64,000 nt of DNA from Candidatus Skiveiella danica (GTDB lineage: Bacteria > Pseudomonadota > Gammaproteobacteria > Burkholderiales > Burkholderiaceae_C): contig JADKHE010000007.1 in the NCBI GenBank assembly GCA_016721925.1, positions 62,001-126,000 of the forward strand, written 5' to 3'. The notes beneath the pieces were generated by a model. It was given only the letters and a program-made list of their open reading frames with translations, was not told where the DNA came from and did no database searches. Shown one piece after another: positions 51,813-60,672 of this stretch. The position numbers were made by a program, and so were the translations under genes. Positions within the stretch are counted from its first letter, which is position 1, and each line of letters starts with the position of its first letter.

Positions 51813-51828
51813 TGTATACACTTTGGTC
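51813..51828. promoter_or_regulatory. TGTATACA operator before puuD
   Basis: TGTATACACTTTGGTC, identical over 16 bases to 45929-45944 in the GntR-hiuH promoter, about 102 bases before the puuD start. It is also part of a looser inverted repeat CTGTA...TACAG (51812-51833). Suggests the same GntR protein controls puuD. Confidence 0.75.
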
Positions 51829-51929
51829 TACAGGTCGCAGCGGCGCCGGTCTTTCTGCGGGGAAAGCCGAGTTCGCGACCGAATGCCCGCTCACAGTGCC
51901 CGCAGTGGTGAGCCGCCTGGAGTCTTTCA

Positions 51930-53195
51930 ATGGAAGCTTATTTGCTGGACTGGGTCAACCTGCTGCTGCGTTGGCTGCATGTGATCACCGCGATTGCCTG
52001 GATCGGTTCATCGTTCTATTTCGTCTTTCTGGACAACAACCTGCTCAAGCCCAAGTCGCCGGACCTCCTGGAAAAAGGCGTGGACGGCGCGATGTGGGCG
52101 GTGCACGGCGGCGGTTTCTACAACCCGCAGAAATACATGGTGGCGCCGAAGAAAATCCACACCGAACTGCACTGGTTCTACTGGGAGAGCTACTCCACCT
52201 GGCTGTCGGGGTTTGCGCTGTTCACCGTGCTGTACCTGTACAACGCCGGCACCTTTCTGATCGACAAATCGCTGATGGACTGGTCCCCCGCGGCGGCCAT
52301 ATCGGCGGCGCTGGGCTTTCTGGTGGCGTTCTGGCTGATCTACGACCGCATCTGCCAGTGGTTCGGCTTCCGTGAAAAAGGCGACGCCATCGTCGGCGCG
52401 CTGGTCTTCGCGGTCATCTGCGTGGCCTCCTGGGCCGCCTGCCAGCTGTTTGCGGGCCGTGCCGCCTTCTTGCTGGTGGGCGCGATGATCGCCACCGCCA
52501 TGAGCGCCAACGTGTTCTTCTGGATCATTCCCGGCCAGCGCAAGGTGGTGGCGGCCATGACCTCCGGCGAGAAAGTGGATCCGAAGGCGCTGGCCATCCA
52601 CGGCAAGCGCGGCAAGCAGCGCAGCGTGCACAACACCTACTTCACGCTGCCGGTGATCTTCGCGATGCTGAGCAACCACTACGGCTTCCTCTACACCAAC
52701 AAATACAACTGGGCCGTACTCATTCTGATGATGCTCGCCGGCGCGCTGATCCGCCAGTTCTTCGTGCAGCGCCACGGGTGGCACCACGGGCGCGCGGCCA
52801 ACCCCTGGCCCTTCGCGGCCGTGGGCGTGGTGCTGATTCTGGCCGTCATCGTTGGCATGAAGGCGCTGGAACCCGTGCCTGTGCCTGCTGCGGCCACCAC
52901 CGACACTTCAAAATCAGTAGCAAATAATGACCCGGCGACGCTGGGAAGTGGCCCAAATAACTTCAAAACGGTGCAACATGTGCTGGAACAGCGCTGCTAC
53001 ATGTGCCACGGCGCCCAGGTGCAGATGAAGAACGTGCGTCTGGACACGCCCGAGGGCGTGAAAACCAATGCCCAGATGGTCTACCAGCAGGTGGTGGTGC
53101 TCAAGCAGATGCCGATGAACAACGCCACCGGCCTCACCGAGGCCGAGCGGGCGCTGATCGGCGAGTGGTTCAAGGCCGGCGCGAAGACGCAGTAG
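51930..53195 (+). CDS. puuD: Membrane urate oxidase with C-terminal cytochrome c domain
   Basis: 421 residues. About eight membrane helices (residues 1-315) form the PuuD urate hydroxylase domain, with HVITAIAWIGSSFYFVFLDN, a conserved WAVHGGGFYNPQKY and GKRGKQRSVHNTYFTLPVIF. A periplasmic cytochrome c domain follows with heme motif EQRCYMCHGAQVQMKNVRLD (near residue 354) and a later methionine in VVVLKQMPMNN. It oxidises urate to 5-hydroxyisourate and passes electrons to the respiratory chain without making peroxide. The linker at about 328-346 is encoded by a copy of the dispersed repeat. Confidence 0.93.
   Translation: MEAYLLDWVNLLLRWLHVITAIAWIGSSFYFVFLDNNLLKPKSPDLLEKGVDGAMWAVHGGGFYNPQKYMVAPKKIHTELHWFYWESYSTWLSGFALFTVLYLYNAGTFLIDKSLMDWSPAAAISAALGFLVAFWLIYDRICQWFGFREKGDAIVGALVFAVICVASWAACQLFAGRAAFLLVGAMIATAMSANVFFWIIPGQRKVVAAMTSGEKVDPKALAIHGKRGKQRSVHNTYFTLPVIFAMLSNHYGFLYTNKYNWAVLILMMLAGALIRQFFVQRHGWHHGRAANPWPFAAVGVVLILAVIVGMKALEPVPVPAAATTDTSKSVANNDPATLGSGPNNFKTVQHVLEQRCYMCHGAQVQMKNVRLDTPEGVKTNAQMVYQQVVVLKQMPMNNATGLTEAERALIGEWFKAGAKTQ
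52911..52966 (+). repeat. Dispersed repeat, copy 7, in frame inside puuD
   Basis: Plus-oriented copy: GTAGCAAATAATGACC, then CGACGCTGGGAAGTGGCCC. It is read in frame as part of the linker SKSVANNDPATLGSGPNN between the last membrane helix and the cytochrome c domain of PuuD. All other copies lie outside genes. Confidence 0.75.
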
Positions 53196-53221
53196 GGTGC
53201 CGCGGGCCCAGCGACTTTCGT

Positions 53222-53971
53222 TCAATCCCCGGGGATATGCGGTGGGTGCAGCTTCACCGGCGTGGCCGAGCGCTTGCGCATGCGGATATTGAGCAGTTCG
53301 ACGCTCAGCGAGAAGGCCATCGCGAAGTAGACAAAGCCCTTGGGCACGTGGTACTCGAAGCCTTCAGCCACCAGTACCACGCCGACCACGACCAGGAAGG
53401 ACAGTGCCAGCATCTTGATGGTCGGGTGGTCCGACACAAATCGGCCGATCGGCCCGGCGAACAGCATCATCAGCCCGACCGACGCGATCACGGCGGCGAT
53501 CATCACGCGCACGTCGTCGACCATGCCCACCGCGGGGATGATCGAGTCCAGCGAAAACACCAGGTCGATGACCATGATCTGCAGGATGACCGAGGTGAAG
53601 GTGGCTTTGACGACGCTGGTCGTGTGGTCTTCGGCGCCTTCCATGGACTGGTGGATCTCGGTGGTGCTCTTCCAGATCAGGAACAGGCCGCCCAGGATCA
53701 GGATCAGGTCGCGCCCGGAGATGTCCTTGCCGAAAACGCTGAACAGCGGCGTCACCAGCCCGACGATCCAGGCCAGGACCAGCAGCAGGCCGATGCGCAT
53801 GAACATGGCCATGAACAGCCCGATGCGGCGCGCGAACTCGCGCTTTTCCTTCGGCAGCTTGTCCACCAGGATCGAGATGAAGATGATGTTGTCGATGCCG
53901 AGCACCAGTTCGAGCAGGGTCAGCGTCGCAAAGGCGATCCAGGTTTGCGGGTTGGTGAGCAGTTCCATCAT
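53222..53971 (-). CDS. TerC family integral membrane protein
   Basis: 249 residues with seven membrane segments. The paired signatures ELVLGIDNIIFISILVDKLP (near residue 20) and DLVFSLDSIIPAVGMVDDVR (near 135) carry the acidic residues of the TerC metal-ion family, which includes manganese exporters such as Alx/MeeF. It converges with puuD, 26 bases between the stops. Substrate by analogy is manganese; not demonstrated here. Confidence 0.92.
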   Translation of the reverse strand: MMELLTNPQTWIAFATLTLLELVLGIDNIIFISILVDKLPKEKREFARRIGLFMAMFMRIGLLLVLAWIVGLVTPLFSVFGKDISGRDLILILGGLFLIWKSTTEIHQSMEGAEDHTTSVVKATFTSVILQIMVIDLVFSLDSIIPAVGMVDDVRVMIAAVIASVGLMMLFAGPIGRFVSDHPTIKMLALSFLVVVGVVLVAEGFEYHVPKGFVYFAMAFSLSVELLNIRMRKRSATPVKLHPPHIPGD

Positions 53972-54101
53972 GGCGGGTCCTGGTGTCGGGTAGGCAGTGG
54001 CGACGGCCGCGCTGTGCGGCGGCGAAACCGCGCATCGTAATCCGGGTTCGGTTTGACCTTGTGTTCTATCGGGATTTCACGCACGCGGCAGGCATTGCCG
54101 C

Positions 54102-56012
54102 TCAGTTTCGATCGACGAACACTTTCACGGGCAAGGCTTCAAGCAGGGGCAGCAGTCTTGCGTCGACCTCAGCCTGGGACTGGACATGCCCCCCAGCCCG
54201 CATCCGCACGCGCACCGGGCCGTCGCCCTTGGCCAGCACCCCGGGGCGCATGTCGGCGGCCAGCCCGAGCGCTTCGCCCACCTGGTCCACCAGCGCCTGC
54301 ACGACGGCGCCTGCCGCCAGCGTGCGCAACTCGGGCTTGTAGATCTTGCCGACGTTCGTCACCGGCATGTGATCCAGGATCGTGATCGAGCGGGGCTTTG
54401 CCGGTGCCTCATCGACCCGCGCCGCAGTGAACGCCAGCAGTTCGGCCTCGGTGGCCGTGGCGCCGGGCAGCAGCGTGGCGAAGGCGACCGGAAGCTCGCC
54501 CGCGTAGGCGTCAGGTGCGCCCACGGCGGCGCACAGGTGCACGGCGGGGTGCGCGCCCAGCGCGTCCTCGATCACCTTGGGGTCGATGTTGTGGCCGCCG
54601 CGGATGATCAGGTCCTTGGCGCGGCCCGACAGGTTCAGCCGGCCCAGCGCGTCGCGAAAGCCCAGGTCGCCGGTGATCAGCCAGCCGTCGGCGGTGAAGG
54701 CCTTGGCGGTCTCGGCCGCGTCGAGGTAGCCCGAGAACAGGTTGGGCCCGCGGTAGAGAACCATGCCGCTCTGGCCCACGGGCTGTTCGCGGTCGGTGGG
54801 CGCGCCCTCGGCGTCGAGTTCCACGATGCGCACGCGGGCGTAGGGAAGCGGCCATCCCACGCAGCCGGCCGGCGCCTCGCCGCCCGGCGGGGTGACGGTG
54901 GACAGGCCGGCGGTCTCGGTCATGCCCAGGCTTTCGCGCACGCTTAACCCGAAGTCGCGTTCGAAGCGCGCGGCCAGCTCCGGCGGCAGCGGTGCGGCAC
55001 CGGTGCGCACCGAGCGCACGCTGGAGATGTCGGCGCCGTCCAGCGGCACGGCGGCCAGCGCGGCCAGCGCCGTGGGCACGCCCGAGATCAGCGTGGAGCG
55101 GTGCCTGGCCACGAGCTTCCAGTAGTTCTGGATCACGTCGCGGTTGCGAAACAGCGCCGCCGTCGGAATGATGGTCTCCATGCCCACCGACAACGAGCAC
55201 AGCGCACCGGGCAGAACGCCGGCCACGTGGAACAGAGGGTAGCCGTTGATCAGCACGTCCTCGCACCGGAAGCCCTGCATCGTCGCGTTGGCCCAGGCGG
55301 TGAACACCTGCGCGCCGTGGCTGTGGCGCGCCAGCTTGGGCGCGCCCGTGGTGCCGCCGGTGTGAAAGTAGGCGGCGATGTCGGTTGCTGCGAAGTGCCG
55401 CTGGCTCAGCAGCCGATCGGCCGGCTGGGTGGCGCGCAGGGCATGGAAGTCCAGCACGCCATCGGGCCAGGGGCTTGCCATCTGCAGTGGCCCGCCGTCC
55501 GCCGTTACCAGCAGCAGGGTGGTCAGCTCGGGCATCAGCGTCTTCAGGTGCAGGGCCTTGGCCCGCATGCCCGACTCGTCGTCGTCGCCCTGTGCGATCA
55601 GCACCCGTGCGCCGCTGGCGCGCAGCAGCGACAGCAGCTTGTCGTCGCTGAGCATCGGGTTCAGCGGCTGCACGATGCCGGCGGCCTCGCCGCCCCACAG
55701 CGCCAGGTGGTACGCCAGCCCGCCGGGCAGCAGCACGGCCACCACGTCCTCGAAACCGACGCCGAGCTCCCGCAACAGGTTGGCGGTCTGGTGCATGCCT
55801 TCAAGCAGCATGCGATAGGTCCAGCGGGTTGACGGGCTATCCGGTTGCCCAGCGTGCAGAAAGGTCAGCGCCGTCCGGTCCGGGTAGGCATGTACCGTGT
55901 CACGGATCAGGTTGTAAGTGCTGGCCCAGGGGACGGCGTGTGCCAGCGGCGTCTGCTCGAGCCGTTGGAGGTCGGCTCCACAGCGGACGGGGGAAGGGGT
56001 GATGACGGGCAT
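54102..56012 (-). CDS. Acyl-CoA synthetase (AMP-forming)
   Basis: 636 residues. The AMP-binding P-loop is AYFHTGGTTGAPKLARHSHG (near residue 210), followed by LGMTETAGLSTV (near 362), GDLGFRDALGRLNLSGRAKD (near 455) and the catalytic lysine in NVGKIYKPELR (near 560). It activates a carboxylic acid as its CoA ester through an acyl-adenylate. ATG 56012 (MPVITPSPVRCG) is taken as start because the frame further upstream is antisense to the VIT gene. Substrate length not predictable. Confidence 0.92.
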   Translation of the reverse strand: MPVITPSPVRCGADLQRLEQTPLAHAVPWASTYNLIRDTVHAYPDRTALTFLHAGQPDSPSTRWTYRMLLEGMHQTANLLRELGVGFEDVVAVLLPGGLAYHLALWGGEAAGIVQPLNPMLSDDKLLSLLRASGARVLIAQGDDDESGMRAKALHLKTLMPELTTLLLVTADGGPLQMASPWPDGVLDFHALRATQPADRLLSQRHFAATDIAAYFHTGGTTGAPKLARHSHGAQVFTAWANATMQGFRCEDVLINGYPLFHVAGVLPGALCSLSVGMETIIPTAALFRNRDVIQNYWKLVARHRSTLISGVPTALAALAAVPLDGADISSVRSVRTGAAPLPPELAARFERDFGLSVRESLGMTETAGLSTVTPPGGEAPAGCVGWPLPYARVRIVELDAEGAPTDREQPVGQSGMVLYRGPNLFSGYLDAAETAKAFTADGWLITGDLGFRDALGRLNLSGRAKDLIIRGGHNIDPKVIEDALGAHPAVHLCAAVGAPDAYAGELPVAFATLLPGATATEAELLAFTAARVDEAPAKPRSITILDHMPVTNVGKIYKPELRTLAAGAVVQALVDQVGEALGLAADMRPGVLAKGDGPVRVRMRAGGHVQSQAEVDARLLPLLEALPVKVFVDRN

Positions 56013-56157
56013 GGGCGGCAGGTCCGGGTTGGGGTGGCAGTCTGTGTGGATTGTAGGAACCGGCCTGTCCGGCGCGGCTGCGTGGGCTTGCGCACGCTGC
56101 GTGCGGCGCGACGCGCTCATACTGGTTGCCTTTTCACCGCTTCGCTGGAGGAATTCC

Positions 56158-56853
56158 ATGGCCCGCCGACACACCGAACGCCACCGTACCGATCGCATTG
56201 GCTGGCTGCGCGCCGCCGTGCTGGGCGCCAATGACGGCATCGTCTCCACCGCCAGCCTGCTGGTGGGCGTGGCGGCGGCCAGCGCCAGCCACGACAATAT
56301 TCTTGTCACGGGGGTGGCAGGGCTGGTGGCCGGCGCGATGTCGATGGCCGCGGGCGAATACGTGTCGGTGCATTCGCAGGCCGACACCGAGGCCGCCGAC
56401 CTGGCGCGCGAGAGCGCCGAGCTCAAGGCCGATCCGGCGGCTGAAATGCGAGAGTTGACGGCGATCTATGTGTCCCGGGGGCTGGACGCCAGCTTGGCCG
56501 AACAGGTCGCGGAGCAGCTCATGGCGCACGACCCGCTGGGCGCCCATGCGCGCGATGAGCTGGGCATATCCACCGCCTTCAGCGCGCAGCCTGTGCAGGC
56601 CGCGCTGGCTTCGGCGGCCAGCTTTGCCGTGGGGGCGGTCCTGCCACTGGGCGTGGCGGCCGTGGTGCCTGGCCCCGGGCTGGCGGTCTGGGTGTCGGGC
56701 TTGTCGCTGGTGTTTCTGGCCGGGCTGGGGCTGGTGGCTGCGCGCGCTGGTGGCGCGCCGCTGGTGGCGGGTGCCTGGCGGGTCACGTTCTGGGGCGCTT
56801 TGGCGATGGGGATCACGGCCGGGGTCGGCGCACTCTTCGGCGCCGTGGTGTAG
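56158..56853 (+). CDS. VIT/CCC1 family iron-manganese transporter
   Basis: 231 residues with about five membrane segments. AAVLGANDGIVSTASLLVGV near residue 19, GAMSMAAGEYVSVHSQADTE near 60 and LASAASFAVGAVLPLGVAAV are the family core. A cytoplasmic loop rich in Glu lies between helices 2 and 3 (about 75-140). It should move iron or manganese out of the cytoplasm. ATG 56158 has TGGAGG eight bases upstream. It is divergent from the acyl-CoA synthetase gene. Confidence 0.93.
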   Translation: MARRHTERHRTDRIGWLRAAVLGANDGIVSTASLLVGVAAASASHDNILVTGVAGLVAGAMSMAAGEYVSVHSQADTEAADLARESAELKADPAAEMRELTAIYVSRGLDASLAEQVAEQLMAHDPLGAHARDELGISTAFSAQPVQAALASAASFAVGAVLPLGVAAVVPGPGLAVWVSGLSLVFLAGLGLVAARAGGAPLVAGAWRVTFWGALAMGITAGVGALFGAVV

Positions 56854-56897
56854 ACAGGCCCGGACACGCCGTCAGGGCCGCGAGGCCATCCAGAAAA

Positions 56898-57587
56898 TCA
56901 GCGGCTGGTGCTGGAAAGCCACTTGCGCAGGCGCGCGGTGGCCGCGTTCAAGTCAGACTCGAACTCCTTCCAGCGATTGGCGCCCGCGCGCTGCATCTCG
57001 GCCAGCTTGCCTTCGGCGGCTTTCAGGTCCAACTGCAGGCCAGTGATCTGCATGTCGAGCTGGGCCTTGGCTTCGCTGGTGCTTTGGGCCGCGCGGGCTT
57101 GCAGGTCCGCCAGGCGGTTGCTGGCCAGGGTGATGTCCTGCTTGACGCTGGTGATGAAAAGGTCGCGTCGTGCGGTGTCATTGACATATTTGAACTCTGG
57201 CATGGCCGCTACCACCGCCTTGGTGGCGCCCGGCATGACGATCTTTCCGCCTGAATCCCGGATCTGCGAGATGGGAATCGCCACGTTGTGCCGGCCCATG
57301 CCAATGAAGCCGCCCGCGCCCACGATCACGTAGGACACGCTGCGGTCGGGCGAGATGATCAGGTCCTCGATCTTGCCGATCTTCTCGCCGGCCTCGTTGA
57401 CCACGGTGCGGCCGAGGATGCTCTTCTTGACGCTCCACCCCAGGGCGACCTGGGTGGCTTCGGTGACCGATATGCCCACCGTGGTGGATCCCGCCACCTG
57501 GGCGCTGGCGGCGCCGATGGCACCCAGGTGGCCGGCGAGCAGCAAGGAGGCGATCAGCAGTGTGTTCTTCAGGGGCAGATGTGCCAT
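56898..57587 (-). CDS. Exported PRC-barrel domain protein
   Basis: 229 residues. A signal peptide ends at GAASAQ (about residue 30). Residues about 50-130 form a PRC-barrel: SILGRTVVNEAGEKIGKIED followed by SVSYVIVGAGGFIGMGRHNV. Residues 145-229 are charged and predicted helical or coiled coil (LADLQARAAQSTSEAKAQLD). Likely periplasmic and structural or scaffold-like; function unknown. It converges with the VIT gene. Confidence 0.85.
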   Translation of the reverse strand: MAHLPLKNTLLIASLLLAGHLGAIGAASAQVAGSTTVGISVTEATQVALGWSVKKSILGRTVVNEAGEKIGKIEDLIISPDRSVSYVIVGAGGFIGMGRHNVAIPISQIRDSGGKIVMPGATKAVVAAMPEFKYVNDTARRDLFITSVKQDITLASNRLADLQARAAQSTSEAKAQLDMQITGLQLDLKAAEGKLAEMQRAGANRWKEFESDLNAATARLRKWLSSTSR

Positions 57588-57887
57588 GGAGCTTCTTTCG
57601 ATGGGTTGGATTACGCCAGCGCCGCAAAACCTGGGGTGCCAGTCGACATCCTTTCTACCGGGGGTGCCGGCACGGGTCTGTGCGTTGGCGTACGCGCTGC
57701 GCGGTCACGGCGCTGCGCCGGACGGGTCAGGCCGATGGGGTCGTGGTGATGGGATTCAGACTGCAGGCGAACCGCGGCGGCTGGCTGACGCAGGGACTCC
57801 TGAAGCCATAGCAAGCTATGACCCATTGACGCTGGGAAGATGCCATTTTTCGCTGAATATCGGCCGCCCGGTCCGCCCCCGGGTCGC
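57588..57887. other. Intergenic region of 300 bases
   Basis: Space between the PRC-barrel gene start and the MATE gene stop, both on the minus strand. The right third holds repeat copy 8. The rest should contain the PRC-barrel promoter; no clear boxes or small protein gene seen. Confidence 0.4.
57803..57860 (+). repeat. Dispersed 3'-end repeat, copy 8
   Basis: Plus-oriented copy: CATAGCAAGCTATGACCC, then GACGCTGGGAAGATGCCATT. It lies 28 bases downstream of the MATE gene stop codon. It keeps the best match to the right half of the consensus, including ATGCCATTTTT. Confidence 0.72.
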
Positions 57888-59273
57888 CTAGCGCTGCGCC
57901 CATCGCCCGAGCCCGATGGCACCGCCGATCATGGCCGCGTAGACCGCGAATCCGGCGGCAATGACGACGAAGAAGCTGGTGGCGGGTGCGTGGAAGTAGC
58001 GCACGGCAACCCAGCCTCCGCCAGCCACTACCACCACCCGTGCCACGCTCCCGGCCAGCGGCCAGAGCATGCGGCCAGCGCCCTGCGAGGCAAAGAACAG
58101 CGCCAGGCCCAGACCGAACAGACCGTAACTGGCGCCGACGATGTGCAGGTAGTCGGTGCCGAAGGCCAGCACGGCGGGGTCCGCGCTGAAGTGGTTCATC
58201 CACAGGGCAGGACGGATCGCCGCAACCGTCCCGATGCCGCCGGTGATCAGCGCGACCACGCCGGACCCCGTCCATGCGGCGCGCAAGGCGCGCTCGCGCT
58301 GGCCGGCGCCCATGTTGGTGGCGACCAGGGTGGTCAGCGCCGTGCCGAAGCCGAAGGCAATCGGCACCATGATGTATTCCAGCCGCGCGGCCACGCCGTA
58401 GCCCGCCAGCGCGGCCGTGCCGTAGCTGCCGATCAGCGCGGTGGCGGCGGCAATCGAGCCGTTGCTGAGCACCGGGCTCAGCGAGGCCGGTACACCGACG
58501 CGCAGGATGGTGCGAAGCAGCTCCGGGCGCAGCCCCCAGCCCGACGCCCGGAGCCGGATGGGCCCCTTGCCCCGCACCAGATGCGCAGCCAGCACGATGC
58601 CGGCGATCACGCTGGTGGCCAATGTGCTGAAGGCCGCGCCCCGCACGCCCATCGCCGGAACCGGTCCCCAGCCAAACACCAGCAGTGGGCACAGCAGCAG
58701 GTGGATCGCAGCCGTCACCGTGAGCATCATGGCGGGCAGCAGCATGTTGCCGGTGCCGCGGACGATGGCCGACAGCAGGGTCGGCACCCAGATGGTCAGC
58801 GCGCCGCCGAACAGCACATCGGAATAGGCCAGCGCCGCGTCCAGCGCCGCGCCCCGCCCGCCCATGGCCGCGAAGATCGATCGACCGAAACCCAGCATGA
58901 TGGCCATGAAAACCGAGGCGAGGACGACCGCGATCAGCAGGGCCTGCGGGACCAGACCATGGGCCTCTTCGCGGCGCCCGCCGCCCAGCGCGCGCGCCAC
59001 GGCGGAGGCCACGGCGCCGCCCATGCCGCCGTTGGACATCTGCAGCATCAGCATCGACAGCGGGAACACCAGCGCCACGCCCGCCAGCGCGTCAGCCCCC
59101 AGACGCCCCAGGATGTAGCCGTCGTAGCCGATGACCACGGTGGTGGCGAAAAGGCCGATCACGTTGGGTGTGGCCAGGCGCAGCAGCGTCGGCAGCAGAG
59201 GCGCGTGCAGCAGGTCCCGCGTCCGGCCTGCCGCCGCGGCGTCGCCCGAACCCGAGGGGGCTCCGTCACTCAT
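57888..59273 (-). CDS. MATE family efflux transporter
   Basis: 461 residues with twelve membrane segments in two similar halves, the multidrug and toxin extrusion layout. The first helices begin LLRLATPNVIGLFATTVVIG and the conserved ALAGVALVFPLSMLMLQMSN follows; the second half restarts at PASLSPVLSNGSIAAATALI. It should export drugs or metabolites against a sodium or proton gradient. Its ATG overlaps the MarR stop codon (ATGA), so it is the second gene of a marR-mate operon. Confidence 0.9.
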   Translation of the reverse strand: MSDGAPSGSGDAAAAGRTRDLLHAPLLPTLLRLATPNVIGLFATTVVIGYDGYILGRLGADALAGVALVFPLSMLMLQMSNGGMGGAVASAVARALGGGRREEAHGLVPQALLIAVVLASVFMAIMLGFGRSIFAAMGGRGAALDAALAYSDVLFGGALTIWVPTLLSAIVRGTGNMLLPAMMLTVTAAIHLLLCPLLVFGWGPVPAMGVRGAAFSTLATSVIAGIVLAAHLVRGKGPIRLRASGWGLRPELLRTILRVGVPASLSPVLSNGSIAAATALIGSYGTAALAGYGVAARLEYIMVPIAFGFGTALTTLVATNMGAGQRERALRAAWTGSGVVALITGGIGTVAAIRPALWMNHFSADPAVLAFGTDYLHIVGASYGLFGLGLALFFASQGAGRMLWPLAGSVARVVVVAGGGWVAVRYFHAPATSFFVVIAAGFAVYAAMIGGAIGLGRWAQR

Positions 59274-59719
59274 GGCGAAAGCGACGGTGCGCTGAGCAGG
59301 TCCGTGCAGTCGTCGAGCAGCGCGTGCAGGGCGGCGACGCGTTCCACGCCGAGCGTGGCGTTGACGCTTTTCTGGGCCGCTTTCCAGTGTCCCAGTGCTT
59401 GGGTGTGCTTGTCGCGGCCGGATGCCGTGAGGCTGATCAGCCGGCTGCGCGCATCGGCGCCCGCTGCCTGCACCAGCCAGCCCGCGGCCAGCAGGGGCTG
59501 CAGGTTGCGCGTCAGCGTGGAGGCGTCCAGGCCCATGCGCCGGGCCAGTTCGCCGGGCGCGACCGGACCCTGATGCAGCACGTGACTCAGCAGCGAATAC
59601 TGCGTCGTCTTGAGGCCGGCCTTGGCCAGCTCCTGGTCATAGTGCCGGGACAGCAGACGCGCCAGCTGGCGCGTCTTGAAGTTGGTGCAGCCCTTGGGTG
59701 TCGCAATGGTGGCGTTCAT
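59270..59719 (-). CDS. MarR family transcriptional regulator
   Basis: 149 residues. The winged helix-turn-helix is LSHVLHQGPVAPGELARRMG and LDASTLTRNLQPLLAAGWL, with the wing ADARSRLISLTASG. ATG 59719 is used because the family core starts soon after. The stop overlaps the MATE start. A perfect CTGCAA-N3-TTGCAG site lies 14 bases upstream of its start, so it probably represses its own operon until an export substrate is present. Confidence 0.92.
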   Translation of the reverse strand: MNATIATPKGCTNFKTRQLARLLSRHYDQELAKAGLKTTQYSLLSHVLHQGPVAPGELARRMGLDASTLTRNLQPLLAAGWLVQAAGADARSRLISLTASGRDKHTQALGHWKAAQKSVNATLGVERVAALHALLDDCTDLLSAPSLSP

Positions 59720-59732
59720 CCAATGATTGTAG

Positions 59733-59747
59733 CTGCAAAAATTGCAG
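59733..59747. promoter_or_regulatory. Operator-like palindrome before marR
   Basis: CTGCAAAAATTGCAG: perfect six-base arms around AAA. It lies 14 bases before the marR start codon and 108 bases before the divergent DUF4239 gene. MarR proteins typically bind such short palindromes overlapping their own promoter. Confidence 0.6.
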
Positions 59748-59854
59748 GTGCAAGGAAATGGGTGACGGGCGCGAGGGACGCACCGGACGCGGATGCGCCA
59801 ATACAATGGTCACGGCCCCGTCCCCTACCTTGTCCGATATTGACGCCAGCTTGC

Positions 59855-60622
59855 ATGTTCCGCCTCACCGACTATCCCCTGCTGACTTTCCTGATCGCCC
59901 TGGTCGTGCTCGGCCTGTCAGCCTGGTTCGGTGCGGGCACGCTGCGGCGGCGCCGGCCGATCGACGGGAATGCACTCGAAGACTTCCGGGTGGTACAGGG
60001 CGCGGTTCTGACCTTGCTGGCACTGATCATCGGCTTCACCTTTTCGATGGCCATCGGACGTTACGACCAGCGCAAGAACCTGGAGGAGGCCGAAGCCAAT
60101 GCGATTGGCACCGAATATGTGCGTGCCGACCTTCTGCCCGCGGCCGATGGGGCCAAGGTCCGGGCGCTGTTGCGCCGTTATACCGACGAGCGCATCCTGT
60201 TTTATACGACGCGCGACTTCCAGGAAGAACAGAAAGTCAATGCCCGCACGGCGCAGTTGCAGAACGAGCTGTGGGCGGCGATCCTGGCGCCCGTTATGGC
60301 GAACCCGACGACCGTGATGGCGCTGGTGGTCAACGGCATGAACGACGTCCTGAATTCGCAGGGCTACACGCAGGCCGCGTGGTGGAACCGCATTCCGCCC
60401 GCGGCCTGGATGCTGATGATGCTGATTTCGGTGGGTAGTTGCGTGGCGGTGGGCTATGGCGCCAGGGACCTCGCGCGCGAGCGGCTCATGCTGCTGGCCG
60501 TGCCGGCCATCGTGGCGACGTCGTTCTTCTTCATCGCCGATATCGACAGCCCTCGCGCCGGCGTGATACGGGTCATTCCTCAGAACCTGCACAGCCTGGC
60601 CCAGTCGCTGGCGCCTAAGTGA
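59855..60622 (+). CDS. DUF4239 membrane protein
   Basis: 255 residues. Two N-terminal membrane segments (LLTFLIALVVLGLSAWFGAG and VLTLLALIIGFTFSMAI) are followed by a cytoplasmic helical region with YDQRKNLEEAEANAIGTEYV, then two C-terminal membrane segments. This is the DUF4239 (bestrophin-like domain) layout. Function unknown. ATG 59855 begins at MFRLTDYPLLTF. A degenerate repeat follows right after the stop. Confidence 0.82.
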   Translation: MFRLTDYPLLTFLIALVVLGLSAWFGAGTLRRRRPIDGNALEDFRVVQGAVLTLLALIIGFTFSMAIGRYDQRKNLEEAEANAIGTEYVRADLLPAADGAKVRALLRRYTDERILFYTTRDFQEEQKVNARTAQLQNELWAAILAPVMANPTTVMALVVNGMNDVLNSQGYTQAAWWNRIPPAAWMLMMLISVGSCVAVGYGARDLARERLMLLAVPAIVATSFFFIADIDSPRAGVIRVIPQNLHSLAQSLAPK

Positions 60623-60629
60623 TTCGATA

Positions 60630-60672
60630 AAGAGAGCGGTTTGCGACCATCCGATGCCGGGAAGAACAACAA
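60630..60672 (+). repeat. Degenerate dispersed repeat, copy 9
   Basis: GCGGTTTGCGACCATCCGAT then GCCGGGAAG matches the repeat core with several substitutions. It begins about eight bases after the DUF4239 stop and overlaps the annotated first codons of the TlpA-like gene. Confidence 0.4.

Noticed and set aside
56013..56426. N-terminal extension of the acyl-CoA synthetase
   Set aside because: Mostly antisense to the VIT transporter gene and serine/arginine-rich without domain character.
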